DNA from: Nautilus pompilius
Lineage: Eukaryota > Mollusca > Cephalopoda > Nautilida > Nautilidae
NCBI GenBank assembly: GCA_018389105.1
Contig: JACATO010000686.1
Span: 310,001 to 374,000 of the forward strand
Direction: 5' to 3'
DNA: 64,000 bases
Position 1 is the first letter of the stretch; each line of letters opens with the position of its first letter. A program made the translations under genes and the position numbers. This document shows, piece after piece, positions 32,501-46,537 of the stretch. Below the pieces are notes generated by a model. The model did no database searches. It was not told where the DNA came from and was given only the letters and a program-made list of their open reading frames with translations.

Positions 32501-35500
32501 GAAATTTTTGAATTTCTTTCAGAAACAGATTTTGTGGAAAATCTAATTTGGTTTGTTAAAGTTGAATTTTCTAGGCAATTCCATTTTTCTAATTCAAGAA
32601 AATAACCACCTATGCAGGTCATTGTTGTGCTTTTTTTTTTTTTGATTTTTTTTAAAATTCATAAACAGAAAAACAAGTTGAAAACAAATCAAATCACCTT
32701 TTTATTTCATTTAAAATTTGTAAACTATAATTTGAGAAGTTGATATACTTAAATACCAATATTATGCACAATTTTTGCCCATTAGAATAATAATAAAAAA
32801 AAAAAAGACCAAGAATCTTTTATCAGAGGATGAAATTCTATCAATACTGATTTGATTTTGGTAAAAAAAAAAATTTTCTAAATTACAACTTATTTGGAAG
32901 TGAACAAGTGCTAAAAACCTAAACATTATAGATGGACCGCTTGTACAGATGAAACGCTATATTCATTCCGGATATTTTCTAGAGTTCCCCAGTGTAAAAT
33001 TGTAATGATAGACAAGACCCCTTTTTTGTATTCAATGGTATTCATATATCCAGAGGTTTTCTCTGTATAAAATTCCAATGACAGGACTGTGTTTATATTA
33101 ACTAGTCCTTAGTGCATTTACAAATTGCCATTGTAGTTTCTCTCTCTCTCCACCACACCAATGTAATCCCTGTAAATTTAAAATTATCATAATAGTTATT
33201 TCCTGATATCTATTTGCCAACACTTATCTGTTTGTGTGTTTTTTTTTTACTAAATAGGAATTTAGCTTGTGTAAAGAAATGAATTCTTTTTAGGATGATT
33301 GATTTTGTACTCAATATCTAACCAAAGATGAGTATTTGAAAAAGTAGTACTATTTTGGCTGCCTTCGAGTTAGTTGGAGATATATAGTTGTGACAAAATG
33401 CTATTGTTGTAAGGTAGTATCGCTGTTCATTCATCATACTGTTAGAAGATAGGACCTACGGTTGAAATTGGTTCAAATTTAATAGACTTGCTGTTTATCA
33501 TTGCATTTTGAATATGTTTGTAATTCACAGTAATATTACATTAAAGAAAACTATACCCACATATCATTTATAAACCCGTTTCTACATTTATCTTCCTCAG
33601 AAGAGGCTGTTATTAATGGCGGCTGAAATTGCTCAAATCATCTCTTGTGGTCACCTTGGGAGCATTGCTTCTGAGATGGAGAACCCTTGTCTGTTAAAGA
33701 CATTTCTTAGAATAGTAAAAAGTTATATATTGAATATCATTAATAATGCTGTGGGTTTTCAAACATTACTGTAATGTCTGTTTAGATAATAAAGGGAGAT
33801 TGGTAGGTGAGCACAAATTGGTCTTCTATTATTTTCCTTGCTAAAAAAATTGCTGAGAGATTTTGTTGCTGAAAAACGTTGGAAAAGAACTTTGTAATGT
33901 GACACGTTACTGCACCCATTGTGGCCTTCTGAAAATGTACGTTCTGTTTTTATTCCACATGACTTGGGCATTTTTCTTTTTTTTGGCCAGTTACTGGCAG
34001 TAGCCTAACTTCATTAAAAGGTGTTTGTTTTGAGTTGATTAAAAACTTGAATGATAAGGTAGAAAATTATTCAGTTTAAAAATAGAAGACATCTGATTTG
34101 ACAAACTGGTCTGCAGTTTAAGTAATTTAGTATACAAGTTGGAGTTTTTTTTTTAAAAAAAAAAAATCTAAATGTTTGGCTGTCAACCTTTCATCCTAAC
34201 GTTTTACTTTTAGGAGCCTAGGGCGAAAATAGACTATTGTGTGGTTACTGAGGTGATGCGTGTTTGAGCCATATTCTTAACAATTTAAAAATAGACTTCG
34301 AATAATGGTATGTTCCAACTTGTGGTTTTGGCATGTTTTTTTTTTTTTTTTTGTGTCCAGAAAATTCTTTTGTAATTACCTGCTGCTAGCCTGCAGTGAA
34401 TATCTAATTGAATCTCGTTAACAGAGGGTTGGTTTGCTAAAAGGGAAGAACATATTGTCCTGACAATGAGACAAAGGCAAGCTGCAACTCAAAGACTCTA
34501 TTGTCATCGATGTAGGTTTGACCTGAAAACTTTGGTATTCAGCTTTCATTTGATTGCTTTCTGCTGGTTTTCAGAATGCTTTTTAAAAAAAAACAAACTT
34601 TCAAGTGGCAAAATATCTCAAAATTACCATGTTCCAGAAAACTTAATTAGTTTACGATAATGTTTTAACATCTAAATCAGAAAAAAAAACATACATACTC
34701 AATCTATCTTTTGGCTGATGAATTGGTTTTCTAATAAATTTGTTTTAGATGACAAGTTTTGCAGTAGTTTGCTATTTGGTAAGTAAAAGACTGATACGAA
34801 CAGCTGTGCAAAGGCTGATGCCTTTTTTCATCAGGACTTTCTTGATGATAAAACACCAGCATTGTCATGAAGATCAAGGAATCTTTTCTCAATTCCAGTG
34901 AGTTGCTTATATGGGTAAAAGTATTTGGGTGCGCACATGCACCCCTCTCTTTTCTTGGTTTAGTTTAACCTACAGTTCATGGGTGATAACTGATCAGACA
35001 GTTGAAGTGAGCTTGCTGAATTAAGGAGACATTAGCTTGCCTGGTGGATGGAGGCAAATGCAGTTTAGGCTGCTTTCCCAGACCTCATTTTCAGAGTGGT
35101 ACATGCATGTAATGCTCTCTCTTCCCCCTTTCTCTTCTTAAATCAACATGATTTTATACTGCTTTGAACATTTTTGGAAAAAGAAAGTCTGCCAACTATG
35201 TTTACAGATAGAGCTGTTAGAATCTATTCCTGGTCCCTAAATGTTACACTAAAATCTGCTGATTAGACAGATATTCCCTATATCTTTAGTCAAACTTCTA
35301 TTTTTCCATTTCCTGTGCTATGACTGTTTTGTTTTTTTTTATTGAATATATATTAGAAATTCTGCTAACAAAGAAATTAAATCACTTGAATTCTTGTTTT
35401 AATTTTACTGCTTAATTAAATCAGTAGTAGTTGCTGATGATGATAATAAAAGGGGTAGAAGCTGCGGTGAAAATAAGTCATTTTGTGTTTCATTGATTAA

Positions 35501-36025
35501 ACACCATGGTGTTTAATCAGTCTGACCACAAGTGAACTTTAACCTTGCAGAGCTAAAATGTTCGTTTTTATTGTTGATACTTTTTATAAGATTTTTTAAA
35601 TGACAAATCTATTTCCTAAAAGTCAATGGTTATCTTATAGATGATATATAAAGTGAAAATCGTCTGAAAACTGGAGTTTATCAGTAAAAGGAAAATTGCT
35701 ACCATAATATTTAGTTATCAGGAGACTGTCACATTGATTGATTTTAATATTTTATTAATCAGTATTTTCTTTAAGTGAATCTCAATAACTTAAATTCTTA
35801 TTTCTAATTCATTTATAGTGAATGCATTATAATATTCCAGATAATACACTGTTCGGGTCACATTTTCATATGATAGTATCTGTTTTGATAGGGTACCTGG
35901 AAATCTTAATTGTCTATTGGAACAGGATCTCTTACTATCCAATTATTATTCATATTTATAACAGCATGTGACACATTAAAGATGTGTGTACATCCGATTA
36001 TCTGATAGTGTGACCAAGCCTAGAG
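29557..36025. other. Intron or intergenic DNA without recognised genes
   Basis: AT-rich sequence with poly-T runs. The only exon-like signal I noted is a 30-nt segment at 34749-34778 bounded by a good acceptor and donor (see findings). No repeat family was recognised. Confidence 0.4.
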
Positions 36026-37411
36026 CAGGGATGTCAAACTCTTTAATTCATCAAGGTGCCACATTGAGATAATAAATATTTTCAGAAGTCTAATAGATAG
36101 TTTTAAAGCTATTTTCCATTCGAAAACTGAATTTGAGGTTTAAAAAATTGGATGGATTTAGAGTTCTATTTTTTAACAAATTATTATTCATGTATTTGTG
36201 TTAAATAAGTTCAAACTTCAAAACATTTTAAATTAACTTATTAACCTGTCACTCAGATGCTGTCAGTTCCTGGAAAGAATTTTACTTGTACTTAGCTGAC
36301 ATATCGGTTTTCAGTTCTTGTGCTGATACCACTTTCGTTAATGATGAATGTGTCCATTAATTGTGATCTCTCAGGAGTCTTGTTTTCATTAGTAGGGGGG
36401 AAAAAAAGTTCTCACATGTGTTGCTGAACATTGCACGTATTTGGCAGGCAAATTGAATTATCTTCAGAAATCTATCCACAGATAAATGAGAAGTTTGGTA
36501 CACCAACTCACTATACTTTTGTTTAAAAATTGTTTCATTGCATTTCAATGAGTTCCATTTGTAGGTCTTCATCTGCTTTTTTGGCATCGAAATTAAATGA
36601 TGCGATGAACCTGGCACATTTTACTTAGGTTTCAAGATTTTAAGCTCTGAAAATTTAGAATTTACTTTTTAGCAATCCAATATTTTGTGCATGGTTATTG
36701 AACTCTACACATGACTCACCCAGACCTAAGAATTTGCGAGTTTCAAAATTCATCAAATTCCCATTCTTTAGTTGAATTTCCCAGAGCCAAAGTTTTGGTT
36801 TAAAGGCTTTTATGCTGTCATACATGGACATAGCTAGTTTCTTTCTCCCGTTTGAGTCGTACATTCAACTCGTTTAGGTTCCTTGTGATATCAAATAAAA
36901 ATGCCAGATCTTGAACTCATTTAATACTTATCTCAGCAGTTTCTTGTTCTTTCACTTCCAAGAATGAGACACATGATGTTGCTGTTTCTTTAAGTATTGC
37001 TCCTTCCGCTTGTCTTGAAATGCATGACCCTCTTCTTGTACTTTGCATCTTCTACTTGAAGATGGCTTTGAGAAATACAAATATTTTGTAACCCCTAAAA
37101 ATGCTTAAGTTAATGAAAGGACATAGCCATGTTGCATTAAATCTAGCTTCTGTGAGAGATACATTAATGCAGATTAAATCTAGTTTAGTTGTGTGTTTGT
37201 GCTATTTTACACACCACAACTTGGTTCGTGTGCAGGAATACCAATAACATGCATGCTTCCACTGTGATGTCTAGAGACAGAAAGGTAGGCATGACCAGCT
37301 TTTTATTGTAGACAGGGTCTGGGCCGCACAGCCTGTTGGTACAACTAGCTGCTGCACGGGGGGGCAGCCAAAAAAAAAAAACATTGAATGGGCCAGAGTT
37401 TGACATGCGTG
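36026..37411 (-). mobile_element. Decayed hAT transposon with inverted ends and 8-bp TSD
   Basis: The left end reads CAGGGATGTCAAACTC and the right end, reverse complemented, CACGCATGTCAAACTC. Flanking 8-mers are GCCTAGAG (36018-36025) and ATTTAGAG (37412-37419), an eroded 8-bp target-site duplication with central TA as in Buster-type hATs. Inside, on the minus strand, lie transposase remnants. DLAFLFDITRNLNELN (about 36870-36925) is followed after a frameshift by SIKAFKPKLWLWEIQLKNGN (36755-36820). A C-terminal piece includes FSNTCENFFSPLLMKTRLL (36360-36440) and corresponds to the hAT dimerisation region (FGSTYxCEQxFSxMK). The N-terminal zinc finger and most of the catalytic core are missing. 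Confidence 0.78.
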
Positions 37412-40400
37412 ATTTAGAGGATAATGTCCATTATATCAGGCTTTATAGTACTTCAAAGTAAGCAATTGATTAGCTGAATTATGTTTGACATAATATGTTT
37501 TTGGACTCTTCAAAATCTTATTTTCTAATCCAAGCCTTATAAAAGAGTCAGGGTTAACGTTACCTTCCCCTTTTCTTGGACAAAAAGTCTTATAAGCAAT
37601 TCAATCTTATAGAGGGTATCAACTAAACTGAAGACTGTGTAACCAAAGTATTTTCTGATAGTTATAACAAATGCTGATCATCGTAGCATCTAGTTGTCTC
37701 ATTTATTTTCATTCCTAAACAGTCAGATTTTAAGTTGCATTCAACCACATGTTAGGGTCAGCTGAGGTAGGTGTGCATTTATGAACATGTGGGATTCCTA
37801 ATCAGTATTTCAGATCCCTTTATCTTCCTGGCTCTGTAGGATATGAAAGTCAGTAAATATGCCCATTTGTGTGATAGCAACCCTTACAATATTATGTGCT
37901 AACAGATAATAGGTACCATAGGAATGAATAGTTATTTTCATAGAGCTAATGGAGACTTGGTTTGTGATATACCATACATAAATATGGCAGTCATTCAAAA
38001 TTATGCAAATGGTTAGGGCTCAACAGAATGAATGGTCAGCGGGTAACTTCCACCTTTTCAAAATCAGGTTGCTGATTCCAATTTGCAGCTCCATCACCAA
38101 ACTTAGCATCTTCTTGGTGATGAAATCGAGCACTGCATCGTGAGGTGATAGTTGAGATGGTACTACTGATAGACAATTTGGTTTTGCTCACTGAAACTGA
38201 TACTAGAAGTTGCTTTCTTTAAATATGTAGAGGGACATTTTTATTAATGTGAACAGAATAAGCATACTACTAATGCACAAAGGGAGGGGGGTGAAATCCT
38301 GGAAGATGCATCTTCTAAATAAGATTTACCACAGATTTTTTTTTTTTTTCCAATTTCCATTTTTTTATGTAGTAAATGCTAACTTTTGACTTTCCCTTGC
38401 TGAGAGGGAGAATTTTAAGGGGAAATAACTCTCAACGTAGTTAAGTGTTCAATGAATCAGATGACTACTTAAGAAAGATAGAAAACAGGTATAAATCAAG
38501 CCAAAAAAAAACAAAAAACCCAGCAAAACTTCCAAAAATAAACAATTAGTCAATTTGCTTAAGAAATCAATATACTATTATAAGCTGGTATAAATTTATA
38601 GAAAAAAATCACTCATACTGTCTATAACAGGAAATTGAAACACACTGCATATGAGTTATCTCAAAAAAAATTTTTTTCTATCCTTTTCTGCACTGACTCA
38701 AAAGTTGTCTTATGTACCCTTTGTTAATCTTTGTTAGTTGCTACCCAAAAGGTGCTATATTTCAGAACCCTTCTATTGGTATTTTTGTTGAATGAACATT
38801 AAGTAGGTCATAGATTTTATTGTAAATCTAAATGAATCTGTCTTGGCATTGGAAACTAACTGTTACAGCTCGCTGTAAGCTCAATTCTGTATCACAATTT
38901 TTGTTTGTCATCAATATGTGATCTACTAAATACTATTTTTTTTGGCCTATAAGTCTGTGGAATATATCAAATTGGCTAATTTTCCCATTATTCTTTATTT
39001 CCAGTATAAGATGAGGCTAAATAAACTACAGCAGTTAGCTGAACTTTCAACCAGTCAAAGAATGTCAGATTTTTCATATTGCTGTTACATTGCATTGTTG
39101 TCTACAATACTTTCGAGTAAAAGAAAATATTAATGAGCTGTTTATGCATATCATTGAACTACTTTGTTGTATGACTTTCCAGTGAATGGGGAGTTAAAAT
39201 GATTTTTCAACATGTTTGCAATTATGGAGAAATATGTGGAACAAACAACAATCGTTATTATTGTTTCTGGTATTGAAAGCTTGGTGTTTATTTTCAATCA
39301 TTGCATGACAGTGATCATCAGGTGTCATTTGAGCTGCGTTGAATCATCTACTTTAAAAAGCCAAACATGTTAGTTTTATCCATCTTTTGACATTTTTATT
39401 TGATTTTGAGATATTACAACACACTCTTATTCAGATATTCAACTAATTTCATTTTTGATAGAATGAGTCAGTATTCAACTGTTTGAAGTTGTCTGACATT
39501 TGGGGTTCACAACTAGGCCGACATGGTGAATACTGTACACCAGCAGCAGAAAGATAGGAATAAATGTAAAGGCACTGATCATCAGTTGTAATTTGTTTGG
39601 CTTTTAGTCTTAGTTGTACAGTACTAAGTTCAGAATGCATAATGTGTTGGGTTAGCAGGTATTTTCTCCCAGCCGTGATTTGCCTTGGTAATTTTTGTGG
39701 TTCATAACGCGTCCTCCACTTTACACCATTCTCTAACATTTTTCAGTGCTGACATATTTTCTGTGAATTGCCGTATTACCACCATTTTGTTCAGTGAACT
39801 GAACCTCTAGCTTAAAAGATGCTGTGCATGACTTTACCTCATCTCAATATCTCCCGTAGAGGATTTATTTGGGGGGGTATTTATACATAACTAGGATTGT
39901 AAAGGACAGATAGAACGTATTGGTGAATGGCATGCTCGTTATTGATTGGGTAATTTTGCATGCTTCAGTAAGCAAATTAATGACAAATCGGTTATCTAAT
40001 TGACAAATGTTCTAGGCAGTAGTTTCTGTAATCTGTTTCAAATGAAGAGTTTTCAGAAAATAAGTCATTTAAAAAAAATTTTATTTTTGTTAAAGCAATT
40101 TCAACGAGTCTATCCATAGATAAGTTGGTTTGGAGTATGTTTGGTGAGGGGGGGGACTATATACTTGGGCCAAAAATATGGTTGTTTTCTGGCTGTGCTT
40201 TAGTGTATGACAATTGTAACCATGTTGAAATTTTGACTACAGACAAGCAGGCTAACTCATCTTAGGCACACTGTGGTTCTTTCTAACTAAAGAAACTTTG
40301 CTATTTGTCACCATGAACTCTGACAAATGACTGAAGTAGATGTGTCATTTGGAAGGAGTGGGCAGTCTTGGTTATGGCATTATTCTCTCTCACGCACACG

Positions 40401-43400
40401 TCAGAGCTTAGAATAATGGTCAGACAGTTCAATCAAAAACTGGTAATTTCTGACAACTCTCTGCAAAGAACAATGAAAATAAGAGACGTAGCTCTTCAGC
40501 TTTTATTTTGAAGCAACATACACATCACTCATCAAATGCTGTCAATGCATAACTACTTAAATATTTATTTTTATTTTACTTCATTGACATGTTATGCATG
40601 TATCACAGACTTCATTTCAAAAGTTCACCAAATTTAGGTAAACTTTGTCTTAAAGAGCCTAATTTAAAAATGAATTGTTATTCTTCAGCTCCAAACTGTT
40701 TTTAGCTTATCTAACTTGTTTTTCTAGATGCCACAGAAAATATAAATCTAGTTTTGTGAAAGAATTGAAATACTTATTGGAATCTCATTGTCATTCATTT
40801 GATTTTTGTGTAGATTTTGTGGCTTTTTCAAAAGATCATTTGCTATTTGTGGAATGAGTGATACAGGGCGAGAGCATCTTGGAATTTGTTTGATTATTGG
40901 AACAATAATTGTTCTACCCAAGTGAGATTCCGTGTGACAGCTCTGGAACTGAGAAGTTACTACTTACCCTAAACAATGCACAATCTAAAAGATGAGAGTA
41001 ATATTATTAGTAGCTAGCTCTTAACCTAAAAGAGTTGATCAAAATATAGGTGAAATGTCAGACTGTTTCTTTTTTTGCTGTTGGACATTTCCAACCCAAA
41101 TCTTATTTATCTGAACATCTGGTTCAACCAACTCATTAAAGTTAGTTTCGGTTCTGCATAAGAATGGTAATGGTGCATTTTCGATTGGCTTCTTCATAAA
41201 AAATTGAAAGTTAAACTCCATGATGAAGTAGCCTGATTAGTCATGTAGGTTTCATAAAATAGAGGTGGTGCTTGGTCTGTTCTATACCCGTGTATTAAAA
41301 GTGGCAAGTATTCACTTACTAATCACCTAATGCATTAGTTTTTAGAATTATAATAGATACATTAAAAAAAAAAACAATTTAAAAATTGAATTAGTTCATT
41401 AGAATATCACAGATTGTCTTCTCATTATCATAATTAAAAATTAATTACTAAATTAGGGTGCACAAATTTCTTGAACAATTGTGACTTAATTATTTATATT
41501 TTTAAAAATGTAAATTAAAATAAGGAAATCCTCCTCACAAAATAAATGAGTACAACAAAAATTTTTTTGGATTTGAATTCATGTTTCAAATGTTTATTTT
41601 CCACTGAAAAAAAAAATGTTTGTGCTGTTGCTTCAGTTGTTTATAGCTTCAGCGATGTGACGTTCTTGGTAATATATCCACTTCCCAAAGTACATGGATG
41701 CAAAGTCTATTGCTGCTCTTAATTTTTGCTTTTTACCCACTTAAATACAGCAAATCTTGTTGCCATGGCTGCTACAGATGGCAGGGCTAAGAAGTGTGTG
41801 CGTTGTGCTTAATATACAACAAAAAGTAGATATTTGCAAAGTAGAGAGTTTTGCAAAACTCAATTGATCATGAATGAATTAAATACAGGTAAATGCACTG
41901 TTTGGCTCATAAAGGTAAACTGTTCAAAGTTTTATGCTGATACTACAATGCTTATTTAGACAAAAGAATTTTATGAATATTGTACTTAAATTCTTTGCAA
42001 GAAAACATTTTTTTGGAAATAATTCCCTTGAAGTAGCTTATGTCCATGCATTCCAAATTCATGTAGGTTTCAAGCAATTTGGGTAAACGGTCTTTTACTG
42101 TACTGAGTTTTAGGCAAATTGGCTTCTGAGTCAGTTGAGCCTTTTCTGTTTATAGAAATCTTCATCAGTTATCAATAAGAACCAGTTAACAAAAGGCTTG
42201 AGTAGCGTTTATTCAACTACCTGTTGATAATTGGGGGGGTTTCCACCTAAAACTGGTATCCCACTGCATCTGATGATGCTACAGTGATACTTTTGACATG
42301 GCACTGTCACTTTCTTAAATCAATTTTAATAACAAAAAAATCCAATTTCTTGCTGTTGGAGCCATATCAAAACACAAATTTACTTATTTAGGGAGTGGTT
42401 TTGTACTTGAGATAGTGCGCTTGAGCCCTCTTCTTGGGCATAGTCCAGGGTAGTTTTTTTTTTTTTTTTTTTAAGGGTTGTCAATGGCTGGAAAAAATAA
42501 ATTTAGCATTTTGTTTTGGGTGCTTTTGCTTGAATTACAAACCTACTGTTTATAGTCATCTAATTAAATGACAGGATCAGTCTTGCGTAAATACCTTATG
42601 TATATATATCGTGGATAGCTTTATACTAATTTAGTCATTTCTTGTGATCCACACTCATTTAGAAATTTTCTCACATCAGCTTTTCTCGATTCTGCTAGCC
42701 CGTGTACTACTGCTCAAATGATGATACATTCTTTCATTCCATTTTATCAAAAAATCACATGCGGTTTTCATTGCTGCTGTCGAAATAGAGAGCCGATTGA
42801 CTTCAGGCAAATCTAACAAAACATTTTGATAGGAGGTAGGTTGGTTGATTTAAAATTTGTGTGTGCATGCATGCACACCACTAAATAGATGAGACATTTG
42901 GCTAATTTTCAGTTTTAAAAAGTTAAAATGAAAATAATTTTACCTTCCTTGGCAGTTCTTGCATAAGCTGCAATGGTTATCTGCCTCATAATGTTAAACT
43001 GAAACAATCATACAAATGTTAGCTAAATGATGGGGGGGGTATCACTTATGTTGCAGCCTTTGTTTTGTCTCCAAATCTGTGGAGGTGGTCTGCTCTTAAT
43101 TACATCAACAGCCACAGAGGGATATTCGATTCACTCTTATCCCTGCGGTCTCTCTTTGCCTGAAGAAATTGGTTTGTAGATACTTTTTTCTCAAATCTTT
43201 ATTTTATTCAACTTTATTTGAAATCTTCTTTATAATAAAATGGTGGTCAAAGACATAATTCTACAAATAGTAAATAGTGTTTTGAACTATACCTTGGTTC
43301 ATCTTCAACTAAATAAAAACCTGATTTTGGCACTTGGGAACAAAAAGATGCAAAAACAAAAATACTGCGTCATGGATAATTTTGTATTTTTTTAAAATTC

Positions 43401-44431
43401 TTTTTTCCAACTCTCTATCTGAGGGAAATGATGCAAAGGAATGGAAGTCATTGTTCATTCAAAACACAATTTGGATGTTTTGTTTGATAAAGATTCTTGA
43501 ATTAGTCTGGAATCCAAAAAACAAATTGTCAGCTTTCCTACTGGGTGAGACCATCTAGTGCTCTGATGAGTTTCGTGTTGCATCTGTCTGGAAAAGAGAA
43601 TTTTGCCCTTTATTTAAAAAATCAATTGTTTTGGATTGAAGTCAAGATACTGGCCATATCTTGTTTGGAATTCAAATGTAAATCCAAGAATCTTTTATTT
43701 ATCAAACATCTGAATCATATTTTTTAGTTGACTTATTCTTTTATAGTTTTTTTCCACTTACATTTTCATTTCCATTTTTTCTCTCCCCCCCCCCCATGAT
43801 GCACTATCTTACACTTTTACAGTATTTTTCCGTGTCTGAATTGGGTTATTGTTTGAAAATTAAGTAAGCCATGGTTCTAACTATTATATAAACAGTAAAT
43901 AAATAACTATTTTTATACAGCCATTTCAGCATTTTTATTTTGCTAAAACTTGAGGTTTATTCAAAAGCAGAAATAAACTTTATATGAAGGAAATCAGGTT
44001 TCTATATTTAGGTAAAACTCATTAAAGATTTTCTACTTTAGATTACTTCTGCATGCATAATATAATTAAATCACCATGGAAACAAGTTAGGAAAGAGAAA
44101 AGAAATTTCTTCCAACAGCTAACTAAATAGGGACTTGGTAATGTTTTTTGGATTCTTTTTAATTGGTTGCCTTATGTCTAGAGATATTGAGGAGAAGCAA
44201 TATCAGATATGCTAAATAAAATTTGATTGCTTTCCTTAGGTAGGAGAGCTCTTTATTACTTTCACTTATATTGCTTCTTTAGCATTAATGATTTATCAAA
44301 TGATTAATGTGGACACTTATCACCAGACTTGATGGAAATGTATCATCTGTGGTGATGCTTCCAGGATGCATAAGTGATTATTTGAAGTTACTGTGTTGTA
44401 CTGACTTGGCTGAGAGAACCATTGCCTAACA
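37412..44431. other. Non-coding stretch without recognised genes
   Basis: AT-rich DNA with scattered homopolymers (a T-run near 42455-42472, G-runs near 40146 and 43030). A 96-codon minus-strand open frame at 39449-39739 (starting MLENGVKWRTRYEPQK) has a basic, non-simple composition but no recognised family. Confidence 0.4.
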
Positions 44432-44735
44432 CAATAGTTCCCAAACTATGGGTTGCAAAGCCAGCCAGTATCATGATTATTTTTTTGTAACACTTAATCT
44501 CTTGACTGCTGCTGACACACCAGTGTATTGCCCACACACTACCAAATGCAGGAATTGCATTACTTCAGTTTGCTTCTGCCAAAACATTTTGAGAAAAAGC
44601 TTTTCCTCAGGACCTCCCTTACTTTCCCCAGCGGTGTTCCTGCAGCTTGTGCTAATGGTGCTGGAAATTGGGATCTTAAGAATTTTTTTTAAAACTGTAT
44701 TAATGGGTCACTAAGAAAAAGGCAAGGAACCATTG
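44432..44735. mobile_element. Short non-autonomous hAT-like element
   Basis: The left end CAATAGTTCCCAAACTATGG and the right end, reverse complemented, CAATGGTTCCTTGCCTTTTT are imperfect inverted repeats of the CAGTGGTTCCCAAACT type common in hAT elements. Flanking 8-mers GCCTAACA (44424-44431) and TCCTAGCA (44736-44743) match at 6 of 8 positions with a central TA, consistent with an aged target-site duplication. The 304-bp body has no transposase. Confidence 0.65.
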
Positions 44736-44743
44736 TCCTAGCA

Positions 44744-46537
44744 GATATATTGGTTTTTGTGAGATTTAAAACCCAATGTCAATTTGCATGTTTGTGAAAT
44801 CTCCACTAAAAGTGTTGGAATAAAGACGTTTCATAAACGTGTGTGTGCATGGCATGCTCTTGTGAAATTCCTATTTTGTTGGAAGTCACTTGATTTAGAC
44901 TGTCATCCAAGGTTCAAATTGTTGGTAGCTCCTCAGATTAGTCCCAGTTGATTTGCAGATCTTTGGGCGGTGGTGGCTGATGTTCCAGGATTGGGGGGGG
45001 GGCAGAGAATTTATATTAGACTCTATCTTAAGTTTAAAAAGGTTTTCAACATTTTAAGATGATTTACAACATGTGGGGAATTCTTCTAGAGATTTACTTA
45101 CCTTTTAAATTTAAATAAGTGTTTATTGAAACTTTATTTGTATTACTTGTGCAGATATTTCAAATTTTTTTTTTCCAGTAATACAAGTGAACTGTAGTCA
45201 TTACCACTTTTAGATAGCGACACTATCATATTACTCTTTCCCCCTTTTGTTACTAGTTACTTTCTTCAGTTACACGCAAGGAAACGTCAATAGTGCTGTT
45301 CCACAATGCTCTAGGATCAGCTGCCAACTCGAATGCTGTAAAATGGCGACTACATAGAGCAAATTCCTCTTCGTTGCTCAGACAAAATGTTTCAAACTTC
45401 TTGTTTGTCATTCATCTAAAATTTGTGCTCCCTTAGTTGACATTAGGAATAATGTGCTTTACATACTGAGTGAGAGAGAGGGGGTGGGCACGAGCAAAAG
45501 TCCCTACTGGACTTATTTTTTTAGCTGTAGGAAGAAAAATGAGATAAAGGTGAAGGGATTTCAGTTTTTGCTGTGGAGCCATTTTAAACTGATCTTTAGT
45601 GAACAATCTGCACCACTGCTTTTGTATTTTGAGCGGCCCTTCCAGTTTTGAAGAGTGTTTGGCGTATTGTTGATGCCAATTTAAAATTCCAGAATAATTA
45701 CTGTTTGAAGTTGAAAGATCTTTCTCCCTGTGGCAGTGGTCTTTGCTGAGTCCTGCAGATGTGAAGTTGCCTTAGTAATGAATCTGGTAAATTTCATTTT
45801 TCTTCATGAGCAAATTTAGCGACAATGGCAGAGAAATTTTTGGGAATTAGTCTGGTGTTTTTGTTTGTTTTTCTTTGGTTGCAAAACAGGAATATCTTGG
45901 TTTTGAAAGTGAAAATCTAGATTTTGCATTTAGATTGAAGTAAAACATATTTTTTTGTTTGTTTTCTTTTCCACAGTGAGGAATTTAGTGTTATTTTGAA
46001 ATGGTGTGGAAGACAATCAATACTCATCTGTACAGCTTTCAGTTGTGGCTCAATGAGGTAAAAGTACTGCCATGTTGATTTCTTTGCCTAATAGCCTGGA
46101 GAGGCTGGAGGATTCTTAAATAAGGTGCATGCTTTAGTATCAGGTCTTTAGCTCGAAATTCTGAACTGATATTGGAAGCCTGGTGTCATTGGTGCTGTTT
46201 TGTTGGAGGGTTTTAAAATTTGTTACCAATGAGGAAGAGTCCATTGTTTTTCTGTTTTCTCATCTGCAGTATCTTGGATGACCATTTCAACCTGAAAGGA
46301 ATGGCTAATATTTGTTGGTTTATCAATTTGAACTAGTTTTATCTTTTTCTCAAAAAAAAGAAGAAAAAAATGGTATTGTTACTTGCATGGAAAAATAAAT
46401 GTCTGAGAAATCAGCTTGCCAAACTTCTGTTGCATGGATGTATTAGATGTGAATCTACCAAAGTGTGCCCATAGTGCAGTACTTACTGCTCAGTTTTGCT
46501 AGATCTGTGGAAATATAGCTGGACACTTAATAATGTA
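44744..46537. other. Non-coding stretch with one exon-like signal
   Basis: AT-rich and unassigned. A segment at 45977-46057 has a strong acceptor (TTTTCTTTTCCACAG) and donor (GAG|GTAAAA), see findings. Otherwise I see no genes. Confidence 0.35.

Noticed and set aside
42940-42990. Short minus-strand segment with an acceptor TTGCAG and a GTAAAA donor
   Set aside because: Only 24 nt, no partner exons and no conserved motif. Probably chance.
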